Below are positions 57,577 to 64,000 of a DNA stretch of 64,000 nucleotides, in pieces. Positions within the stretch are counted from its first letter, which is position 1, and each line of letters starts with the position of its first letter. This DNA comes from Omphiscola glabra. Its lineage: Eukaryota > Mollusca > Gastropoda > Lymnaeidae. The notes below the pieces were generated by a model. It was not told the origin of the DNA and did not search any database. It saw nothing but the letters and a program-made list of their open reading frames with translations. Location of the stretch: NCBI GenBank assembly GCA_964017045.1, contig OZ024794.1, positions 50,349,013-50,413,012 on the forward strand. The letters run 5' to 3'. The position numbers and the translations under genes are program-made.

Positions 57577-60335
57577 GGGGAGGTGCGGGTGAGAAATGGA
57601 CGAAAATGTCAAATTTTGAAGAAAAAAAATATTATTGTGTATTTGGTTTTATTAACCATTTCTTTATTGAAATGTTATATTTGTTTTTACAAAAGTAAGT
57701 TGTAAAATATAATAAATTACAATTTTCCTGACCCTATCAATCAGAAAAATGTCAAAATTGTCCGATTGTTTAGTGGTTTTACCGCTTTGTTATGATTATT
57801 TCGAACCGCCCAATCCCAACGTATTTGGTATGGTTGGAAAGTTGGTGATTTCCGGTTTTAGATAAACTCAACGTTTCGTCACAAAGAAAATTACCAAAGC
57901 AACCGAAGCATTCAATCGGCGATAAAATCTCGCAAAATTTGGTATTTTCTTGACATTCTTCATGTATCACGTGATCTAGCCCTGACCTTTGATTAAAATA
58001 ACCATTTTGATTGGTTCCTGTGTAGGAACTCAGTTTGTAATAAATACTTCCGGTATAAACAAATCGTTGCTAATTTCGTGAGGCCTAGCAATGTCGATGG
58101 TCATTTGTCGCAAATAAAAACATTTGAGGAGGTAAAAAACACTAAATAAGTAAATAACCAAACAAAATGATTTGGCTGTGATTAATTGCCATGAAAAACA
58201 CAATTAATTATGCTTCTTCTATTTCGGAGAAGACTAAGACTGAGTACACTAAGCTACTACTACTAACTAAAGAGTACTAGTACTAGTAGTACTAGTCCTA
58301 CTCGGATCGTAGTCACTTCAAGCACCTCTACGCTACTTCACTAGCAGGAAGAAGATAGAAAATGCCATCCCAATAAATTCAATAATAATGTTAAGTCGTT
58401 AAAGATCAAATCTATTTGTCACTTAGATTCAATTTTAATATACGCTTTCAATTAGTCCTAAGGCTAAGCGTATACTCACTATTTTACAATGTTTGAACAA
58501 ACAAAGGCTTATACTTTTTATTATTTTTAGTAAACACTGTTACTGTTAGCTTAGTGATAGTTACAGTAGACTAATAAACAATTTATTAATTTAGTAAATG
58601 TGATATTTGAACTACATTGTACTATATTTATAGTATAGCTATTGACTATTGATATATTAATAGTAATAGTAATATTTTACATTTCTTATTTTTCTTATCG
58701 CGTCACACACATGACATTTTGTTTTATTTTATTCTGAAGCCCTAACATTCTAACAAAATTTGCTTGAAATACTTTTCAACAAGTACGACCTATCATTCAC
58801 TAATGTCCTTAGCCTTATATTTTATTGTTGAGAAGCTTTTAATAAAAAAATATCTAACTACAATTTTATTGTTATCAGGAATGATTGAGGAGACGCGCAA
58901 TGAGTTTGCGGATCTCAATGAAATACAACATGCATTATATTTGCTGTTGATAAACTACACCGATCTGTTGTGCCTTGGCCCAGTTATCCCAAATGACAAT
59001 TTCTACATGAAAAAAGAAAGAGTGCCCTAAGTATGTGTTCCATTTGTTACAGATTCCTCGTCGCAACATACTTTCGATACATCGAAATAATAGTAAACTC
59101 AGGCAGAGGATGCAAGAGAAGACTAGCACAGATTAATTCACAAGGCTCATTGTATGTTATTCAAGGACAAAAAGAATATGACTGCAGTTGAAAGGAACAC
59201 ATCAATAATAACCTTGTTTCAACATTATATCTCTATGCAATGTGATTTGCAACATGATTAGTGTTAAAATTTGACACAGTAACTAATAAGTTTTTTTCAA
59301 TGGAGTGATCACTCATGAGTTTTCTGGCTCACATAAAAAAACTGTTAATAAGCTGTTGAGAAAATACCTGTTGCAACTCAAGTGATTCAAAAGTTGTGTA
59401 GAAATCAGAAAATTTTTCTAATGTCAATATTCATTCCATCGTTTGAACTTACAGAACTTACAATTTTTCTAGAAGACCAAGAGGTTCATTTTCATGATAC
59501 ATTGACAATGCCAAATAACTATTTGGAAATTGCATTTTCACATAACTTAATTTTATGGTTTTGAAGACTTTTATAAAGCTGAAATTCTTCAAAATGAGCA
59601 AATTATTATTTTTTCGACAAAAACAGAATAATAGATAATAATACATCAATCGCAGGGAAAAGTTGAGTGGTCAGGAAAAAAGACAAAAGAACCTGGAAAA
59701 GGATAATAAATGTCCAAAATAGGCTAATAAAACGTGTTCAGTCCAATCTGAATATAAATATTCTATTTTTCATTGATATTTTCATTGTTTTTGTTGTTTT
59801 TCTTCGTTATTTCAGTTTTCTCGTTTTCAATATTTTTGGTCACCAATATTCCTATAACTTTTTTATTTATTATCCAAACCTCACCAAATTTTCCCAGTAT
59901 GTTTATAGACCAATATTAAACATTTGAATAACCTAGAATTAAGATAACTATCTTAGAAAAGGAAATATGTCAAAAAGAATTCACCCACACCCCAATTTTT
60001 TGAAAAAAAATGGGGGCACAATTTGTGACCCTGTTGATTTATAACTAGTTATTACATCAAAAAGTCCTGTTATAAAAAGATTTATTATAGGTTAAATAAT
60101 CTATTTTTAAAATCTGATAGCAATAACTTAATATTTGTAAAAGCCTTAGTGTTTTGAAAAACACTAACAAAATTGAAATTGCAGAGGTTTTTATGGGTTA
60201 CAAAGGCAACCAATGGAATTTTTTTTTTTTTAAACCTGTTTTCTACCTCATTTACAATACCCAATATGGTGTAGATAAAAAAAATTCCCATACGAAGCTA
60301 AACAAAAATTTTAGATTTTTCACCCACACCTCCCC
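57577..60335. mobile_element. 2.76-kb terminal-inverted-repeat DNA element, CTAA target duplication
   Basis: The left end GGGGAGGTGCGGGTGAGAAA T and the inverted right end GGGGAGGTGTGGGTGAAAAA T match at 19 of 21 positions and are flanked by CTAA at 57573-57576 and 60336-60339 (or TAA if three bases). A TAA duplication would suit PIF/Harbinger and a 4-bp one Sola. I recognise no transposase. The inside is AT-rich with a few short ORFs and a second subterminal-like box CACCCACACCCC near 59984. Confidence 0.72.
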
Positions 60336-60339
60336 CTAA

Positions 60340-61940
60340 GAGAAGAATAACACAGAATTGATTGGATCTATTTGAATGTGTTGGGCTTTCTCAGTTTGAT
60401 GACTATGTCTCCGTACCCACCACTAGTGACTAATACCGTGGTTATGTTCGCTGGCAACGAGGGTAATAATGAGATTTGATGGGCGACAATATCGATTAAT
60501 AAACACGTCTCCCATTGTAACCTTTACTACTTTTGGTAATGTACGTCTCTCGTAATGTACTACCTTTTTAATTTCGCCTTTAAACTGATGAACTTTCAGA
60601 AGTTGGTCAACAGAATTAATGACAGGGCTGCGTGCCTTTAAACTGGTGTACTTTCAGAAGTTAGAGACGCAAGAAGAGAACTGTAACGTGTGAAATGAAA
60701 ACCTTGTTCCTTGAATGACACATCGAGAAACCACGGAAAGTAAACGAAGGTGTCGCTAGTGATTATGATCATTTAGTTGCTATAGCGCGCTAAAAATAGC
60801 GGCCGATATGCGTAAACTTCACTTCTGCTAAAGTTACTTGACAAAACATGCATCAAGTAAGGTATAATTTAAGATTTCCAATATTACCGCTACCCCTTAT
60901 TCTGATTCGCCTACGCATTATTCATATTATAATGTCCAAGTGTTTTTTTTAAACACCATCAGATTTATTACACCAGCTTTTTCCGTAAGACCAACGAAAT
61001 ATTACGCACCAAATGACTTGCAGTACTTTAGAGCAGTCATTGAGCTCTGTGAAATCAGCGCCATGTTGATTGTTATTCTCTCACAATAAGAAAGACGGCG
61101 ACGAAATAATGAACGACTAAGATAAAGTTTGTGTTTTTGGGGTGGGGTGCTGGACTCTATTTGAAGTCTGGTGAAGCTGAAATAAAATAAATAACAATAA
61201 CTTGTTAAGGGTAAGCCGTGGGGTGTAGTTTGTGTCTCAACTGACAGACCTAGGGCTTCAAATTAATGGGAACTCCCTTGTCCCCAAATTGTTCTTAAAT
61301 CCGTTATTTTTTTTTTAATAATCTTTCATATCCATGGAAAAAGTGATGCCGCCATAACGACCATTAAACAAATAGCACCACTCCACCGAAATAAGTATTT
61401 AAAAAAGTGAACAAAATTTATTTACAAATGCTAGTACCCCATAATTTCAAATTAAGTAAGTGTCAAATATTTAATTTTTAAAATTCTTGTTGTCCAAAAG
61501 TGTTTCTTGTAAAATATCAATTGCCATTAAAACGAAATTCTTTGTAATATTTAGTTTTAAGTCTTTCAAAAAATTTATAAGCCTCGATTACCTTCCTTTT
61601 CTAAGTTAATTTTTAATGCTAAATAAACTTACTCTGAATATTTTCAGTTAAGCTGCTTTGAAATGACTCGTCTTAAGTGTGCATCGTTCATTAGCTCCAC
61701 CGAAGCTCTTTAGTCGTCACCACTTCGAAATTTTGAACACTCGTTAAGGCCACTGATGACACATCCTTGATGGCCATTTCCTGGTAAGTCTATCCCCAGG
61801 GCGAGAGACAAAAATGAAAATGATTATTGGTGTAACATAGGGATCCGCCTTTGATGTCACAACTCCAACAAGTCTTTGAGCTCGGCTTTTAAATTAAATC
61901 AACCTGGAAATGGCACTTAGCGGCATTAGCGATGCGATTA
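60340..61940. other. Unannotated AT-rich sequence
   Basis: No gene was seen. A short direct repeat GCCTTTAAACTG, TGTACTTTCAGAAGTT (about 60580 and 60634) is the only structure noted. Confidence 0.5.
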
Positions 61941-61943
61941 CAT

Positions 61944-62180
61944 CAGCTCATCTCCTCACAAGTTCCAGATGACATCAGCTCATCTACACACAAGCCCAGA
62001 TGACATCAGCTCATCTACACACAAGCCCAGATGACATCAGCTCATCTACACACATGTCCCAGATGATATCAGCTCATCTGCACACATGTCCCAGATGACA
62101 TCAGCTCATCTACACACACGTTCCAGATGACATCAGGTCATCTACAAGTCCCAGATGACATCAGCTCATCTACAAGTCCC
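61944..62180. repeat. ~31-bp minisatellite, about 8 copies
   Basis: The unit is near CAGATGACATCAGCTCATCT ACACACAAGCC, containing the palindrome-like GATGAC..CAGCTCATC. Confidence 0.9.
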
Positions 62181-62184
62181 ATAA

Positions 62185-63485
62185 TTAGAGCCATTGATGA
62201 CCTCCATACTCTTGGCCTTCATTTGAGGACATGGAAAAAAAATTTTCAGAACTTCGACCGACTCCCGTGTCTATAATTTCGATCAGTCGACTGTACTATA
62301 AATAAATGTCAGCTCAGAGAGGCTTTTCTTTTTCTTCTCCTATATTTTTACAAATTTGATCAGAGAAAACGCTGTAATAAAAGTGCTGAAAGTCATAGCC
62401 TTGCATGGGAAGCCGCGGGCAATGGCTAATTAAATACTTAATTAATTAATGTATAAAACATGATCACAATTAGAGACATTCCACAAAATGCGAATTTTAA
62501 GATTTTTTTTTATATGGATCACTTGACGCATCGTTCGAAAAAAAAAGAAATAATAAAACGTATTTTGATCGTTGTTTCATTGCGTTTGGCCAAGGATCAG
62601 TAGCGACGCTTAGAAAGTGCACAGGAAGGAAACATAAAATTGTGCGTGTTTTCGTTAGATTTTTTTCCTTTCCTGTTGAAGTTCCCTGAAGGAGTTTTCT
62701 TCCTCTTTTTTTTTTTTTTCAATTAAAGCCCGTGTGCGTTCACTGTCTCCTACCCCAAGTCTGGAATTGAAAATAATGATTCTGATGCTATCGGCATTCA
62801 CCGTCATTGTATAAGTGACAAGAAAGAAGAAAAAACACGGCCAGGGTCAGAGAATTTTTAGCATCTATCTTGTTGTATGAATGTAGAATTATTTTTTTTA
62901 AAGGAATTTATTTCGCATTGAGAGATGTTTGCTTCCGACATCGTTTTCGCATCAGATTTAAATCTGTGGCTGAAATTTGAAAGAAAGTGTGAATTATTCT
63001 TTCAAGATTAAATTATATTTTTTATCATTTTTTTTTAGATATTTAATTAAATGCAATTTTAATCATTTTTTTCCCTCTTTTATTATTTTCCGATTAATTG
63101 TGAATTTGTCATTTATTCGTTTCTCAGTTTAAGACACCACAAAGATTAAATACAACGCGGTTTCTTCTACCGCTTTTGAACATTAGAAATGTGTGGGTGG
63201 GTCTGAGAGGGGGGGGGATTTTTCAATTTGACAATTTCTTTATTGCCTTATTGTGTTAGATTTATCCATCGGGAATTTAAGCCAGTGCCCCGGTGCTCTG
63301 TACAATACACTTTTCCCCGCTTAGGTGTATTAATAAAATTAAGGCTTGCGCTATTTTGATATGCGACAACAGACAATTTGAAAACATTCTGGTCATCACG
63401 TTCGCAACGTTTAACTACCAATTTGTTTTTTACTTGACTTTTATTTGATCAGTGTACGATTAATAACGCTTCGGCTCTTTAAGTT
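62185..63485. other. Unannotated AT-rich sequence
   Basis: T-rich runs and a G run at 63210-63218. No gene was seen. Confidence 0.5.
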
Positions 63486-63488
63486 TGT

Positions 63489-63695
63489 TTATTTTATGGT
63501 GTGTGTACACAGTCATGAAGAGCAGGCCATTTGATTTTATGGTATGTGTACATATTCATGGAGACCAGGCCATTTGATTTTATAGTATGTGTACACATTC
63601 ATGAAGACCAGGCGAATTGATTTTATGGTATGTGTGGATATTAAGAAGAGTAGGTGATTTGATTTTATGGTATGTGTACACATTCATGAAGACCA
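63489..63695. repeat. ~43-45-bp minisatellite, about 5 copies
   Basis: The unit contains TTTGATTTTATGGTATGTGT and ACACATTCATGAAGACCAGG. Confidence 0.9.
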
Positions 63696-63721
63696 GGCGG
63701 GTTTTTGTTTTTGTGGGTTTA

Positions 63722-64000
63722 TGTCTAGTGTTACATCAGTGAAATCACGTTTTGTATGTCTAGTGTTACATCAGTGAAATCAAGTTTTGAATGTCTAGTG
63801 TTAGATCAGTGAAATCACGTTTTGTATGTCTAGTGTTACATCATTGAAATCACGTTTTGTATGTCTAGTGTTAGATCAGTGAAATCACGTTTTGTATGTC
63901 TAGTGTTACATCAGTGAAATCACGTTTTGTATGTCTAGTGTTACTTCAGCGAAATCACGTTTTGTATGTCTAGTGTTACATCAGTGAAATCACGTTTTGT
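63722..64000. repeat. 35-bp minisatellite running off the window end
   Basis: About eight units of TGTCTAGTGTTACATCAGTG AAATCACGTTTTGTA. The array continues beyond base 64000, so its full size is unknown. Confidence 0.94.

Noticed and set aside
57573..60339. piggyBac element (TTAA sites)
   Set aside because: The duplicated flank is CTAA/TAA, not TTAA, and no piggyBac-like terminus (CCC...) or DDD transposase motif was seen.

Overview
This window looks like metazoan nuclear DNA. The reasons are AT-rich sequence full of stops, short exons bounded by GT/AG introns, dense transposon relics, a perfect interstitial TTAGGG array and more than twenty different tandem-repeat arrays. The one convincing gene belongs to a membrane-anchored, DUF1647-like family that I associate with lophotrochozoan genomes. 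The repeat landscape (hAT, LINE, pogo, GATA/GACA microsatellites) also fits a gastropod or other mollusc. That organism call is inference.

The 5' third (1-23.5 kb) carries the gene content, all on the minus strand. I could assemble a seven-exon gene (17021 down to 8006) with matching splice phases at every junction and a 358-aa uninterrupted product: a 7-codon first exon, a signal-anchor exon, and five exons of a lumenal domain with YQDASIRW, a cysteine-rich block and RFDQS. Two of its exons (17000-17021 and 11431-11535) are too short to appear as long ORFs. A decayed paralogue (21538-23480) keeps counterparts of the last three exons. A fragment of the third exon lies at 2841-3000, so this is the remnant of a tandem gene family. 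Two further protein-like open stretches (1523-1757 and 17452-17620, minus strand) are unrecognised.

The rest is almost entirely transposon and repeat sequence. Four terminal-repeat elements have target-site duplications that can be read directly: a 1.87-kb hAT at 53935-55807 (CATTAGAT), a 189-bp hAT MITE at 36530-36718 (TCTGCAAT), a 362-bp hAT MITE at 39123-39484 (near-perfect 8 bp), and a 2.76-kb element at 57577-60335 (CTAA). There are relics of at least five LINE insertions, three hAT transposases and a pogo-like transposase. Insertions are nested: LINE pieces interrupt an AT-rich element family at 18769-19373 and 26337-28530, and a hAT sits inside another element that sits inside a minisatellite (52.3-56.1 kb).

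The main theme is where the tandem arrays come from. Several can be traced to a local non-repetitive precursor: a coding exon (14610-14932, from the exon at 11816-12105), an exon of the pseudogene that expanded in place (23165-23395), a 3' splice site (12103-12219), and a LINE 3' UTR (26630-28516). I found no tRNA, rRNA, CRISPR or prokaryotic operon features. Long ORFs in this window are mostly simple-sequence artefacts.
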